Source of the DNA: Novosphingobium resinovorum
Lineage (GTDB): Bacteria > Pseudomonadota > Alphaproteobacteria > Sphingomonadales > Sphingomonadaceae
Reading direction: 5' to 3'
Assembly (NCBI RefSeq): GCF_001742225.1
Contig: NZ_CP017075.1
Coordinates: forward strand, 3,130,001 to 3,194,000
DNA length: 64,000 nt
A model generated the notes under the pieces. That model did not search any database, had not been told where the DNA came from, and saw only the letters and a list, made by a program, of their open reading frames with translations. Position numbers and translations under genes: made by a program. Below, one piece after another: positions 31,397-41,548 of this stretch. Each line of letters begins with the position of its first letter. Position 1 is the first letter of the stretch.

Positions 31397-31942
31397 ATGA
31401 ACACGATCACCCGTGACCCGCTCCTCGCCATCGCCAAGGGCGTTCTATGGTTCCTCATGGCGGTCCTGGCGCTCGGCATGGGCGCGAGCCTGCTGGCAGC
31501 GCCGCTGCTGGCGATCTTCCACGGACCCGCAAGCACCGCGCTGGCAGAGCATCTGGAGAGCGTGCCGACTGGACCGTTCCTCTGGGCGATCGCGGGCATC
31601 CTGCTGCTGGCGGCACTGCTCTGCGCCTTGCTGCTGCGCCTGTTCCAGCTCCTCAAGCGCATCGTCGATACGGTTGGCGAAGGCGATCCCTTCGTGCCCG
31701 ACAACGCCTCGCGCCTCACGCAGATGGCCTGGCTGACGCTCGCGGTGCAACTGGTCGGCCTGCCGATGTCCGGTATCGGCGCGTGGATCAACGCGCTCAC
31801 CAAGGGCCAGGGCCATACCGACCTGGAAGTGATCGGCGGCGTCGACGGCAACGGCCTGCTGCTCATGCTGATCCTGTTCATCCTCGCCCGCGTCTTCCGC
31901 AAGGGCGCCCAGATGCGTGCCGACCTCGAAGGGATGGTGTGA
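31397..31942 (+). CDS. DUF2975 domain membrane protein
   Basis: The protein is 181 aa with four predicted membrane helices, the usual DUF2975 layout, and a conserved GDPFVPDNASRL segment between helices 2 and 3. The function of the family is unknown. DUF2975 genes regularly precede a short Cro/CI-type regulator, as here, where the stop and the next start overlap (TGATG). The pair probably forms a membrane-linked signalling or self-regulating unit; that is inference from repeated gene pairing. Confidence 0.85.
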   Translation: MNTITRDPLLAIAKGVLWFLMAVLALGMGASLLAAPLLAIFHGPASTALAEHLESVPTGPFLWAIAGILLLAALLCALLLRLFQLLKRIVDTVGEGDPFVPDNASRLTQMAWLTLAVQLVGLPMSGIGAWINALTKGQGHTDLEVIGGVDGNGLLLMLILFILARVFRKGAQMRADLEGMV

Positions 31943-32169
31943 TGGGCGACGAAACGGAAGGCACGAACATCGTGGTCAAGCTCGACGACCTGCTCCACGC
32001 CCGCCGCATGACGTTGACCGAACTGGCCGAGCGGATCGGCATCACGCTCGCCAACCTCTCGATCCTCAAGACCGGCAAGGCCAAGGCGATCCGTTTCTCC
32101 ACGCTGGAGGCGATCTGCCGCGAACTGGGCTGCCAGCCGGGCGATCTGCTGGGCTACGAGGCGCACTGA
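31942..32169 (+). CDS. Short XRE/Cro-CI-type regulator (YozG/HTH_26-like)
   Basis: The protein is 75 aa, essentially a single helix-turn-helix domain: LDDLLHARRMTLTELAERIGITLANLSILKTGKAKAIRFSTLEAICRELGCQPGDLL. It ends with GYEAH. Such minimal regulators accompany DUF2975 membrane proteins. It is translationally coupled to DUF2975. It is the likely ligand of the ATATCG/CGATAT operator array upstream of the operon, giving autoregulation. Confidence 0.88.
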   Translation: MGDETEGTNIVVKLDDLLHARRMTLTELAERIGITLANLSILKTGKAKAIRFSTLEAICRELGCQPGDLLGYEAH

Positions 32170-32252
32170 ACCCGGGGCCACGGCGAGACTTGCCGCCCCG
32201 GTGGTCTCGCCTCTAAGGTCATCGACCAAACAGCAGGGGCCCTGCCGCACAG

Positions 32253-33419
32253 ATGACCAAGACCCGCAGCTGGCGACCGTTCGGCGCCCGCGATCCGCAT
32301 GAACCGCACCGCGTCTCCACGCCGCTCGAACTGTTGTTCGACCTCGTTATCGTCATCGCCGTGGCCAGCGCCGCCGAAGGGCTGCACCATGCGGTGGCTG
32401 CAGGCCACGCGGCGATGGGCGTGACGACGTTCGCGATGACCTTCTTCGCGACGTGGTGGGCGTGGATGAACTTCACCTGGTTCGCCTCGGCCTACGACAG
32501 CGACGGGCCGGTCTATCGTCTCATCACTTGCGTCATCATGGCCGGAGCGCTGGCCGTGGCAGCCGGGGTTCCGCGCGTCTTCGCGGGCGGCAGCCTGACG
32601 CTGGTGATTGTCGGCTACATCGTCATGCGTGTGGCGATGGTGGCATTCTGGCTGATCGCCGCGCGCTCAGACCCGCGCCACCGGGCGACGGCAGTGAGCT
32701 ATGCGGTCGGGATCGCGGTGACGCAGCTTTACTGGACGCTCGCGCTGCTGGTGCTGCGCCCGGCCGGGTTCGGCGCGGTGGCAGGACTGTTCGTGCTGGG
32801 AGCGCTGATGGAGATGGCCGTTCCCGTCATCGCCGAAGCGCGCGGCAAGACGCCCTGGCACCACCACCACGTTGCCGAGCGGCACGGGCTGTTCGTCATC
32901 ATCGTGCTGGGCGAGGTGCTGCTCTCCAGCGCGGCGGCCTTCACATATGCCGATGCGCCGGGCGGGCACCCCGCCGAACTCATCGTGCTGGCCCTTTCCG
33001 CACTGGCGATCACCTTTGCGATGTGGTGGCTCTATTTCTCGCAGGAAGGCCCGCTCGATCAGGCGCGGTTTTCCAGCTCGTTCAACTGGAGCTACGCCCA
33101 TGCGCTGATCTACGCGGGCGGCGCGGCGACCGGGGCGGGCTTTGCGGTCGCCATCGACAATGCTGCAGGGCAGGGTCATCATGCGCCCATGCTGGCGAGC
33201 AATATTGCCGTCGCGGCGCCGCTGGCGGTCTACATGGTGGCGCTGTGGTTCGTGCGCGATCGGTTGGTGCTGACGGGACCGTGGCGTCACGGCCTGCTCG
33301 CCTTCGCGGCGGCGGTGATCGTGGCGGGGCACATCGGGCACTGGGCGCTGCCCGCGATGGCGCTCATCACCATCCTCGCCGTCGTTGCCCGCAGCCAGGT
33401 GCAATGCCGCCAATCCTGA
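32253..33419 (+). CDS. Low temperature requirement A (LtrA)-like membrane protein
   Basis: The protein is 388 aa with about 11-12 membrane helices. The N-terminal signature HRVSTPLELLFDLVIVIAVA, the WWAWMNFTWFASAYD block and HHHHVAERHGLFVIIVLGE are diagnostic of the LtrA family, first noticed in Listeria growth at low temperature. The biochemical activity is unknown. It stands alone between the DUF2975/XRE pair and the rplJ leader. Confidence 0.9.
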   Translation: MTKTRSWRPFGARDPHEPHRVSTPLELLFDLVIVIAVASAAEGLHHAVAAGHAAMGVTTFAMTFFATWWAWMNFTWFASAYDSDGPVYRLITCVIMAGALAVAAGVPRVFAGGSLTLVIVGYIVMRVAMVAFWLIAARSDPRHRATAVSYAVGIAVTQLYWTLALLVLRPAGFGAVAGLFVLGALMEMAVPVIAEARGKTPWHHHHVAERHGLFVIIVLGEVLLSSAAAFTYADAPGGHPAELIVLALSALAITFAMWWLYFSQEGPLDQARFSSSFNWSYAHALIYAGGAATGAGFAVAIDNAAGQGHHAPMLASNIAVAAPLAVYMVALWFVRDRLVLTGPWRHGLLAFAAAVIVAGHIGHWALPAMALITILAVVARSQVQCRQS

Positions 33420-33429
33420 CCGTCCGGCC

Positions 33430-33458
33430 TTGACTCAGCACCGGCAATCCGCCATTGG
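33430..33458 (+). promoter_or_regulatory. Candidate promoter of rplJ-rplL
   Basis: TTGACT (33430-33435), a 17-base spacer and CATTGG (33453-33458). The -35 box is good, the -10 box weak. Position fits a transcript that carries the L10 leader. Confidence 0.35.
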
Positions 33459-33494
33459 CCCGCTCCGACTGATGGGGTGATTCCCGTCTGTCAT

Positions 33495-33547
33495 CCGTCC
33501 GAGACCGCTGCTGAGGGCTCCCCTCTTAATTCGCAGCCTAGACGGGG
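33495..33547 (+). ncRNA. Ribosomal protein L10 leader (autoregulatory mRNA element)
   Basis: CCGTC (33495-33499) pairs with GACGG (33541-33545), and GCTGC (33507-33511) with GCAGC (33533-33537). The GAGACC and CTAGAC internal segments and TTAAT loop resemble the L10-L12 binding leader found before rplJ in many bacteria. Excess L10-L12 complex would bind here and reduce translation. Confidence 0.65.
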
Positions 33548-33729
33548 ACAAGGAAATCACCCGGCCCCACTCCTTCGAGCGTGGTGCCAACATCGTGTTT
33601 CGACCAAAGGTCATGCACGAGAACTCCTTCCCCTTCGACGGACTCGCCCGAGGTGCTGCAAGCGCCCCGGACAATACGTAGCCGGCTACGAAGGGCTCGC
33701 CTTTCGTAGCCATTGTGAAGGAGTATGGC

Positions 33730-34242
33730 ATGGATCGTTCGCAGAAAGCCGAATCGGTCGCCTCGCTCAACGCGGTTTTCGCAGAGGCCGGCGCGGTGGT
33801 AGTCACCCGCAACCTCGGCATGTCGGTGGCCCAGTCCACCGCCCTGCGCGGAAAGATGCGTGATGCGGGCGCGACCTACAAGGTTGCGAAGAACCGTCTT
33901 GCCAAGCTTGCCATCGCGGACACCGACTACGTCGGTATCGGCGACTTCCTGACCGGCCCCACGGGTATCTCCTCTTCGGTGGACCCCGTTGCAGCCGCCA
34001 AGGCCGTCGTTGAATTCGCCAAGACGACCGACAAGATCGAGATCGTCGGCGGCGCGATGGGTTCGCAGGTTCTGACCCCCGAAGGTGTCAAGGCTCTCGC
34101 CTCGATGCCCTCGCTCGACGAACTGCGCGCCAAGCTCATCGGCCTCGTTCAGGCTCCGGCGACGAAGATCGCCCAGCTGCAGACCGCTCCGGCGGCCAAG
34201 CTGGCTCGCGTTTTCGCTGCCTACGCCGACAAGGCTGCCTGA
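33730..34242 (+). CDS. rplJ: 50S ribosomal protein L10
   Basis: L10 anchors the L7/L12 stalk on the 50S subunit. The 170 aa protein begins [10 protein letters not shown] after GAAGGAG; an upstream GTG at 33715 is in frame but less suitable. The conserved [12 protein letters not shown] block and the C-terminal stalk-binding helix ([19 protein letters not shown]) are present. It is followed 87 bases later by rplL. Confidence 0.97.
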   Translation: MDRSQKAESVASLNAVFAEAGAVVVTRNLGMSVAQSTALRGKMRDAGATYKVAKNRLAKLAIADTDYVGIGDFLTGPTGISSSVDPVAAAKAVVEFAKTTDKIEIVGGAMGSQVLTPEGVKALASMPSLDELRAKLIGLVQAPATKIAQLQTAPAAKLARVFAAYADKAA

Positions 34243-34329
34243 GCGCTCGCTTAAGCAGAACGTTTCTTACGATTTATTCCGCCGCCGGGCATGAGGCCCA
34301 CGGTGGACCACAGATCAGGAGTTATAATC

Positions 34330-34704
34330 ATGGCCGATATCGCCAAGCTTGTTGAAGAACTGTCGCAGCTCACCGTTCTGGAAGCCGCTGACCTCGCCAA
34401 GGCTCTCGAAGAAGCATGGGGCGTCAGCGCCGCTGCTGCTGTCGCAGTTGCCCCGGCCGCTGGTGGCGCCGCTGCCGAAGCCGTTGAAGAGAAGACCGAA
34501 TTCGACGTGATCCTCACCGGCGACGGTGGCAAGAAGATCAACGTCATCAAGGAAGTCCGCGCCATCACCGGTCTGGGCCTCGCTGAAGCCAAGGCTCTCG
34601 TCGAAGGCGCTCCCAAGGCCGTCAAGGAAGGCGCGACCAAGGCTGAAGCCGAAGAAATCAAGAAGAAGATCGAAGAAGCCGGCGGCACCGTCGAGCTCAA
34701 GTAA
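34330..34704 (+). CDS. rplL: 50S ribosomal protein L7/L12
   Basis: The stalk protein that recruits translation GTPases, 124 aa. The N-terminal dimerisation helix ([19 protein letters not shown]) is followed by an Ala-rich hinge and the C-terminal domain with [20 protein letters not shown] and [14 protein letters not shown]. The start at ATG 34330 follows a GGAG site. A terminator comes just after, so rplJ-rplL form their own two-gene unit here instead of reading into rpoB. Confidence 0.98.
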   Translation: MADIAKLVEELSQLTVLEAADLAKALEEAWGVSAAAAVAVAPAAGGAAAEAVEEKTEFDVILTGDGGKKINVIKEVRAITGLGLAEAKALVEGAPKAVKEGATKAEAEEIKKKIEEAGGTVELK

Positions 34705-34736
34705 TCTTCTTTCCGGTTCTTCCGGGCAGATAACGG

Positions 34737-34768
34737 AAAGGGCGGTGCCGCAAGGCGCCGCCCTTTTT
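34737..34768 (+). terminator. Rho-independent terminator of rplJ-rplL
   Basis: A 10-base stem (34740-34749 with 34754-34763, one wobble), a GCAA loop and TTTTT. Confidence 0.88.
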
Positions 34769-34868
34769 GCATTCCGGTCCCGTAATCCTGCGTTCAGCTT
34801 CGGGGAGGCACCTTCGTGTCTGCAAAGGCCATCCGCAAAGGCTCGCGTCACGAAGGAGAACATCCCCA

Positions 34869-35483
34869 ATGCGAATGCCCCCCAGGAAGTACCTCGTCGG
34901 CGCTGCCGTGCTCGCCCTGCTTGGCGCCGGAGCGGCCGAAGCCGCCAGTACCCGGTTGCACACGATGAAGGTCGATGCGCCCGACGGCACCGTCGTCCAC
35001 GTCCAATACACCGGTGACGTCGCGCCCAAGGTGCAGTTCGTGCCCGCCGACGCCCAAGGTCAGGTAGCGCAGCAGGCGGACATGCCGGTCATGGCCGATC
35101 CTTTCGCGCACATGGACCAGATCTCCGCGATGATGGACGCGCAGATGAACGCCATGATGCAGCGCGCGGCACTCATGCAGCAGCAGGCGGCCCGTATGCA
35201 GCAGCAAGTGACGGCGGCGAGCGCGGACGGTGCTGCGACGCCGGGTCTCACGATGGTCGGCGACATGCCCAAGGGCGCGCAGTTGACGTATTATTCATCG
35301 AGCACCGATGCCAGCGGCTGCACGCGTTCGGCTTCGTATAGTTCCGACGGCTCGGGCGCACAGCCGAAAATGACGCAGGCTGCGTCCGATGGCTGCGATG
35401 CAGCGAAGGCGCCTTCGCAGGCCATTCCGGCCAAGGCGGAAGCTCCGGTCGAGCAGACCCCGCCGCCCGGCCGCAAGGTCTGA
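34869..35483 (+). CDS. Exported Met/Gln-rich hypothetical protein
   Basis: The protein is 204 aa. A signal peptide (KYLVGAAVLALLGAGAAEAAS) leads to a beta-like segment (MKVDAPDGTVVHVQY), then a striking Met/Gln/Ala-rich helix (about residues 80-120: repeated MM, QMNAMMQ, MQQQ). A Ser-rich stretch with two cysteines (DASGC and SDGC) follows, then a Pro/Lys-rich end. Met-rich periplasmic helices can bind copper(I) or silver, or shield against oxidation, but no function is established for this protein. No partner gene is adjacent. Confidence 0.7.
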   Translation: MRMPPRKYLVGAAVLALLGAGAAEAASTRLHTMKVDAPDGTVVHVQYTGDVAPKVQFVPADAQGQVAQQADMPVMADPFAHMDQISAMMDAQMNAMMQRAALMQQQAARMQQQVTAASADGAATPGLTMVGDMPKGAQLTYYSSSTDASGCTRSASYSSDGSGAQPKMTQAASDGCDAAKAPSQAIPAKAEAPVEQTPPPGRKV

Positions 35484-35577
35484 CCTGAACGCGTAATTCC
35501 GCGACGTCCCTGGTCCCCTGGACGTCAATCGACCGGGCCTTGCGTCGGGACAGGCGCAAGGCCCTTTTCTTTGGCGG

Positions 35578-36012
35578 TCAGCCCCGGTGGAGCACGCTCG
35601 CCGGGCTGATCCACAACGTACGCGGGCGGCGGTGGGCAATGCGCCAAGCCCCGTCCTCGCGGCGCAGGTGATCGCGGTAGAAGCCGTTGTGGTCGAGGCC
35701 CACGACGCTCGTCACCAGCCAATAGGTTCGTGCGGCCGCTTCATCAGGAGCGGTGAATTCGACGTGGCAGGTCGTCAGATGGTGGCTGACGAAACCCGGC
35801 GTGCCGTCTGCCGGAGCGGGGATTACTGACGGCGCGGTCATCCAGGCGCGGATCGCTTCGCGCCCTCTGATCGTCTCATGCGCCAGTTCCAGAACGCCAT
35901 CCACCGCGAAGCAGTCCGCGTAGGCATCTGCTCGCCGCGCATCCCCGGCCTGCGCGCAGCATGCCAGATGCTGCTGGATTTCCGCGAGCGCGATGGACTC
36001 TTCGGGCGTCAC
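35578..36012 (-). CDS. SnoaL-like / NTF2-fold protein
   Basis: The protein is 144 aa with the alpha+beta-barrel pattern of the SnoaL-4 group: an N-terminal helix pair (IALAEIQQHLACCAQAGDARRADAYADCF), the strand VDGVLEL, and strands near AARTYWLVTSVVGLDHNGFYRDHLRREDGAWRI. Members include dehydratases, isomerases and many uncharacterised ligand binders. It starts with GTG, overlapping the stop of the upstream cytochrome c gene, so the two are co-translated. The link between the two functions is unclear. Confidence 0.8.
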   Translation of the reverse strand: MTPEESIALAEIQQHLACCAQAGDARRADAYADCFAVDGVLELAHETIRGREAIRAWMTAPSVIPAPADGTPGFVSHHLTTCHVEFTAPDEAAARTYWLVTSVVGLDHNGFYRDHLRREDGAWRIAHRRPRTLWISPASVLHRG

Positions 36013-36431
36013 TTCAGCGTTTCGAGATAGTCGATGATCGCCTTGCGCTTCTGCGCGTCAGCCACGGGGAGGACCATCTTCGTGCCCGGGACCATTTTCA
36101 TCGGCCCCTGCAGCCAGGTGTCGAGGGTCTTGCGGTCCCACGTGATGCCGGAGCCCTTCAGCGCCGGGCTGAACGCATAGCCCTCCACCTCGCCAGCCTT
36201 GGAGCCGACGATGCCGTGCAGCGTCGGGCCGATACCGTTGCGACCCGGCTCGGTCGAGTGGCATGAGCGGCATGTCGCGAAAGCCATCGGCGCCGGGTCT
36301 GTGATGGCAGCCGACGACGGCGCGGCGGCGGTCGGGGAAGGCGTGGGAGACGCCTGCTCGGGAGCCTTCTTTCCGCAGCCGGCAAGTGTGGCGGCAAGGG
36401 CGAGGGGGGCAAGGATCGCGATCTGTTTCAT
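36009..36431 (-). CDS. Cytochrome c lipoprotein (class I, c2-like)
   Basis: The protein is 140 aa from ATG 36431. The signal ends in the lipobox LAGC, so the mature protein is a lipoprotein with a Pro/Ala/Ser-rich linker. The heme motif is CRSCH and the axial methionine lies in PGTKMVL. Segments such as NGIGPTLHGIVG are close to those in the larger cytochrome at 1403-2014, so the two are likely paralogues. It would act as a tethered periplasmic electron carrier. It is followed by the SnoaL-like gene with an overlapping stop/start and is divergent from the MATE gene. Confidence 0.87.
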   Translation of the reverse strand: MKQIAILAPLALAATLAGCGKKAPEQASPTPSPTAAAPSSAAITDPAPMAFATCRSCHSTEPGRNGIGPTLHGIVGSKAGEVEGYAFSPALKGSGITWDRKTLDTWLQGPMKMVPGTKMVLPVADAQKRKAIIDYLETLK

Positions 36432-36521
36432 GGTATCCCGGTAATACATCGGCCGTGCCATTCAAAGCGCCGGGACGAAATCGCTTCCCCTCGTCCCGGC
36501 CAGCATCTATCGCGCGGGCCG

Positions 36522-37940
36522 ATGCGGGAGAGAACCAGAAACCACCCCTTGCGCGAGGAACTGCGCGCCACCCTGCGCCTTGCCGGGCCGCTGGCGCTTG
36601 CCAACATGCTGCAGATGGCGGTCTTCGCGATCGACGTGATCTTCGTGGCGCGGCTGGGGCAGGAGGCGCTCGCGGCGTCCAGTCTCGCCGTCGCCATCGT
36701 CGCGGTGGTGATGATGGGCCTGAACGGCGTGACCGGCGCGGTCGCCCCGTTGATAGCCGCCGAGATCGGGCGCCGCCGGAATTCCGTGCGCGAGGTGCGG
36801 CGTTCCGCCCGCATGGCGCTGTGGCTGGCACTCGGACTGGGGCTGGTGGCGGTGGGAATCTGCTTCTTCGGTGAACGGATCATGCTGCTGACCGGCCAGA
36901 GCCCTCGCATTTCGGCCATATCCGGGCACTTCATCCGCGTGATTTCGCTGGCGCTGGTGCCGATGGCGGTCGCCAATGTGTTGCGCACGTTCGTCTCGGC
37001 GCTGGGCAGGCCCGTCTTCGCCACGGTGATCACGGCGCTGTCGATCGGCGTGAATGCGCTGGGCAACTACGCGCTGGTCTTCGGTAACCTCGGCATGCCT
37101 GCGCTCGGCCTGACCGGCTCGGCGCTGGCGAGCACTATCACCGCCTGCGTTACGGTGCTGGCTTACGTCGTCGCCATCCGCAACGATCGCAACTTGCGCC
37201 GCTTCCACGTCTTCGGGCGCTTCTGGCGGCCCGAATGGCAGCGCCTGCGCCAGATGCTGCGGCTGGGCCTGCCGATCTCCGCGACCCTGATCGCGGAGGG
37301 CGGGCTGTTTTCCGGCGCCGCCTTCCTGATGGGACTGGTCGGCGAGGTCGAACTGGCCGCGCACACCGTCGCGCTGCAGATCGCCGCCTTCGCCTTCCAG
37401 GTGCCTTTCGGCATAGGCCAGGCCGCGACGATCCGCGTCGGCTATCACTACGGCGCCGGGGACCGCGATGCGATCGCGCGTGCCGGGTGGGTGGCGATCG
37501 CGATCGGCCTCGGTTTCGTGGGACTGTCGGCGCTGGCGATGCTGCTGATCCCGCGTACGATCATCTCCGCCTACGTCGATGTTTCCGCGCCCGCCAATGC
37601 GGCGCTGGTCGCGCTGGCGGTGCAGTATCTCTTCGTCGCTGCGATATTCCAACTGACCGACGGCGTGCAGGCAATTGCCGCAGGCGTGCTCCGCGGTGTG
37701 CAGGACACACGGATTCCTGCCGTGATCGCCATCGTCGGCTATTGGCTGGCGGGCTTCGCGACCTCGGTGGCGCTGGGCCTGTTCACACCGCTCAGAGGCG
37801 TAGGCGTGTGGATCGGCCTCGCGGTCGGCCTGACGGTCGCGGCGATCCTGCTCCTTGGCCGCTGGCACTGGCGCGGTCGATTCGGCCTTGTGCCAGAGCG
37901 GTCGATGCCTATCTCGGCGCCGATCGTCGCGCTGTCATAG
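36522..37940 (+). CDS. MATE-family multidrug efflux transporter (NorM-like)
   Basis: The protein is 472 aa with 12 membrane helices in two homologous halves. It begins LRLAGPLALANMLQMAVFAIDVIFVARLGQEALAA, a typical MATE start, and the second half repeats the pattern (GLPISATLIAEGGLFSGAAFLMG). MATE proteins export cationic drugs or metabolites in exchange for Na+ or H+. It is divergent from the cytochrome c lipoprotein, with 90 bases between. The substrate is unknown. Confidence 0.9.
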   Translation: MRERTRNHPLREELRATLRLAGPLALANMLQMAVFAIDVIFVARLGQEALAASSLAVAIVAVVMMGLNGVTGAVAPLIAAEIGRRRNSVREVRRSARMALWLALGLGLVAVGICFFGERIMLLTGQSPRISAISGHFIRVISLALVPMAVANVLRTFVSALGRPVFATVITALSIGVNALGNYALVFGNLGMPALGLTGSALASTITACVTVLAYVVAIRNDRNLRRFHVFGRFWRPEWQRLRQMLRLGLPISATLIAEGGLFSGAAFLMGLVGEVELAAHTVALQIAAFAFQVPFGIGQAATIRVGYHYGAGDRDAIARAGWVAIAIGLGFVGLSALAMLLIPRTIISAYVDVSAPANAALVALAVQYLFVAAIFQLTDGVQAIAAGVLRGVQDTRIPAVIAIVGYWLAGFATSVALGLFTPLRGVGVWIGLAVGLTVAAILLLGRWHWRGRFGLVPERSMPISAPIVALS

Positions 37941-38012
37941 AGCGATCATCTATTGGGCGCACCAGTTCGCCGCGAAGTTGAACGGCAGATAAATTTTTCT
38001 GCGAAGGCCCCA

Positions 38013-38041
38013 TTGACGGCCTCCGGGCACCGGACCATATC
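38013..38041 (+). promoter_or_regulatory. Promoter of groES-groEL
   Basis: TTGACG (38013-38018), a 17-base spacer and CATATC (38036-38041). The start would fall near 38048, directly at the CIRCE element. Confidence 0.6.
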
Positions 38042-38049
38042 TCCGCTCA

Positions 38050-38076
38050 TTGGCACTCTCCTTCACCGAGTGCCAA
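38050..38076 (+). promoter_or_regulatory. CIRCE element (HrcA operator)
   Basis: TTGGCACTC-N9-GAGTGCCAA is a perfect dyad and a one-base variant per arm of the CIRCE consensus. HrcA would bind here and repress groESL until heat stress. Confidence 0.92.
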
Positions 38077-38116
38077 GCCCAGTTTTATATTTCGTTGGAT
38101 CTAGGGAGACACCCCA

Positions 38117-38404
38117 ATGACTTTCCGCCCGCTGCACGACCGTGTTCTCGTGCGCCGCGTTGAAGCCGAGGAAAAGACCGCCGGCGGCATCATCATCCCC
38201 GATAGCGCCAAGGAAAAGCCCGCTGAAGGCGAGATCGTCTCCGTCGGCACCGGCGCCCGCGCCGAGAACGGCACGATCACCCCGCTCGACGTCAAGGTCG
38301 GCGACCGCGTCCTGTTCGGCAAGTGGTCGGGCACCGAGGTCAAGGTCGCTGGTGAAGACCTGCTCATCATGAAGGAATCGGACATCCTCGGCGTCATCGC
38401 CTGA
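38117..38404 (+). CDS. groES: Co-chaperonin GroES
   Basis: The 95 aa lid of the GroEL folding chamber. It has [14 protein letters not shown] at the start, the mobile loop ([18 protein letters not shown]) that contacts GroEL, and the C-terminal [14 protein letters not shown]. It is the first gene of the operon, under the CIRCE element, with groEL 41 bases downstream. Confidence 0.98.
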   Translation: MTFRPLHDRVLVRRVEAEEKTAGGIIIPDSAKEKPAEGEIVSVGTGARAENGTITPLDVKVGDRVLFGKWSGTEVKVAGEDLLIMKESDILGVIA

Positions 38405-38433
38405 GCATCCGATCCTACCATCTGATTTACTGA

Positions 38434-40089
<1,656 letters not shown>

Positions 40090-40118
40090 TGAAGCCCTGA
40101 CCCAGCGTCAGCATATCG

Positions 40119-40151
40119 AAGGGGCCGGGAGAGCAATCTCCCGGCCCTTTT
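40119..40151 (+). terminator. Rho-independent terminator of groESL
   Basis: An 11-base stem (40122-40132 with 40137-40147), a GCAA loop and TTTT. Confidence 0.85.
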
Positions 40152-40179
40152 GCTTGTTCTTGCGACGTTCGCTGCGCCC

Positions 40180-40250
40180 GACCCTTCGACAAGCTCAGGG
40201 TGAGCGGAGATAGTGCAGACCTCCACCCTGCTCAGGCTGAGCTTGCAGAG
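40180..40250. repeat. Inverted repeat pair, family D (copy 2)
   Basis: GACCCTTCGACAAGCTCAGG (from 40180) with the shorter inverted partner GCTCAGGCTGAGCTTG (about 40232-40247). The same pair stands at 12937-13050. Confidence 0.7.
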
Positions 40251-40413
40251 GTCGATCGATGCACACCGCGTAAACTTCGTTCATCTGCGTGAAAGGAAAG
40301 TGCGCATTTGGGAAATCGCCGCAAGTCCAATGCAACTCATCGCTGGACTCTGGCGTTTCGTCGCTGGAACGTTAACCGTTTGGGAATATGGACGAAGGTA
40401 GGGTGTGGGCTGC

Positions 40414-41475
40414 ATGACCGGGGCAGACCGACTTTTCGCGCGGTGCCGCAAGGGCGCCGGACGCTTTTTCGCTGCTGCGACGATGCTCGCGGCCGTCACA
40501 TCGCCGCATGTCGCGCAGGCGGAGCAGATCGATCCGCTCACCCGCCCGACCGAGCAGGTGGTGCAGGTCCAGAACAGCTTCGACGATATTTTCGGCACCG
40601 ACCAGCGCGGACCGCGTACCTATAATTCTCCGTTCGGTCAGCAACTTGCCGCCGTCGCCAATGCCTCGCAGGGGCGCATCGGCGTCGCTGCGATGGACCT
40701 CTCCAGCGGCCGCATGGTCGATGTGCTGGGCGATCAGCGCTTCCCGATGGCCAGCACCAGCAAGATCGCCATCGCCGCGACTTTCCTGGAAGGCGTGGAC
40801 AAGGGCAAGTGGAGCCTGTCGAGCGAGTTTCCGCTGATGGTTCCGGTCGGATCGGCGCCGTTCTCCAGCGCCATCGCGCCGGTGCGGCCGGGTGAGTACA
40901 TGTCTGCCACGCGCCTGATCGAGCTAATGATCACGCGCTCCAATAACTACGCGACCGACGCACTGCTGAAGGTCATCGGCGGTCCCAAGGCGGTCAATGC
41001 CTGGATTCAGCGCGCCGGGATCGACGACTGGCACATCGACCGCGACATCGCGACGCTGGTGCGCGACGATGGCGCCATCGATCCCGCCCGCGTCGTCGAC
41101 AAGCGCGACAGCGCCACGCCCAAGGCCATGGTGAACCTGCTCTCGGGCATTTACCAAGGCAAGTGGCTGAGCCCGTCGAGCCGCAACGTCCTGCTCGGCG
41201 CGATGAGCCGCTGCCTGACCGGCAAGCGCCGTATTCCGGCCGGACTGCCTGCGGGGGTGGAGGTGTCCCACAAGACCGGCTCGCTCAACAACACCTCCAG
41301 TGACGTCGGCATCATCCAGACGCCCGATGGGCGGGTCTTCGCGGTTGCCATCTACGTGACCGGACAAGGCGGGCGCCCCGGGCGCGAGACGCGCATCGCC
41401 AACATCGCGCGCACGATCTACAACGGCTATCAGGCCGAAGGTCCGAACTACCCGCGCAGCGCCTCGGCGCGCTGA
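40414..41475 (+). CDS. Serine hydrolase of the class A beta-lactamase fold
   Basis: The protein is 353 aa from ATG 40414 (GTG 40405 is the alternative). A signal region (GRFFAAATMLAAVTSPHVAQA) is followed by the beta-lactamase/transpeptidase-like domain. The catalytic S-x-x-K is S114-T-S-K117 (PMASTSK), the K-T-G triad is in SHKTGS, and the second motif reads SNN instead of the SDN of true class A enzymes. It is longer than typical resistance enzymes (about 290 aa). It may be a peptidoglycan-acting or esterase-like member rather than an antibiotic-degrading one. No drug resistance can be claimed from sequence alone. Confidence 0.82.
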   Translation: MTGADRLFARCRKGAGRFFAAATMLAAVTSPHVAQAEQIDPLTRPTEQVVQVQNSFDDIFGTDQRGPRTYNSPFGQQLAAVANASQGRIGVAAMDLSSGRMVDVLGDQRFPMASTSKIAIAATFLEGVDKGKWSLSSEFPLMVPVGSAPFSSAIAPVRPGEYMSATRLIELMITRSNNYATDALLKVIGGPKAVNAWIQRAGIDDWHIDRDIATLVRDDGAIDPARVVDKRDSATPKAMVNLLSGIYQGKWLSPSSRNVLLGAMSRCLTGKRRIPAGLPAGVEVSHKTGSLNNTSSDVGIIQTPDGRVFAVAIYVTGQGGRPGRETRIANIARTIYNGYQAEGPNYPRSASAR

Positions 41476-41500
41476 GCATCCGGACTACGGCGAAGGACAC

Positions 41501-41526
41501 AAAAAAGGGGCCGCGAAGGCCCCTTT
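41501..41526 (-). terminator. Terminator between the convergent hydrolase and lipoprotein genes
   Basis: A 9-base stem (41504-41512 with 41518-41526); on the minus strand it ends in TTTTTT, so it mainly stops the lipoprotein transcript. Confidence 0.75.
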
Positions 41527-41548
41527 CCCGTTTCTTCGATCCGACAGA

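Noticed and set aside
40414..41475. Calling the serine hydrolase an antibiotic resistance gene
   Set aside because: Only the general fold motifs are present, the SDN motif is altered, and nothing in the context indicates resistance.
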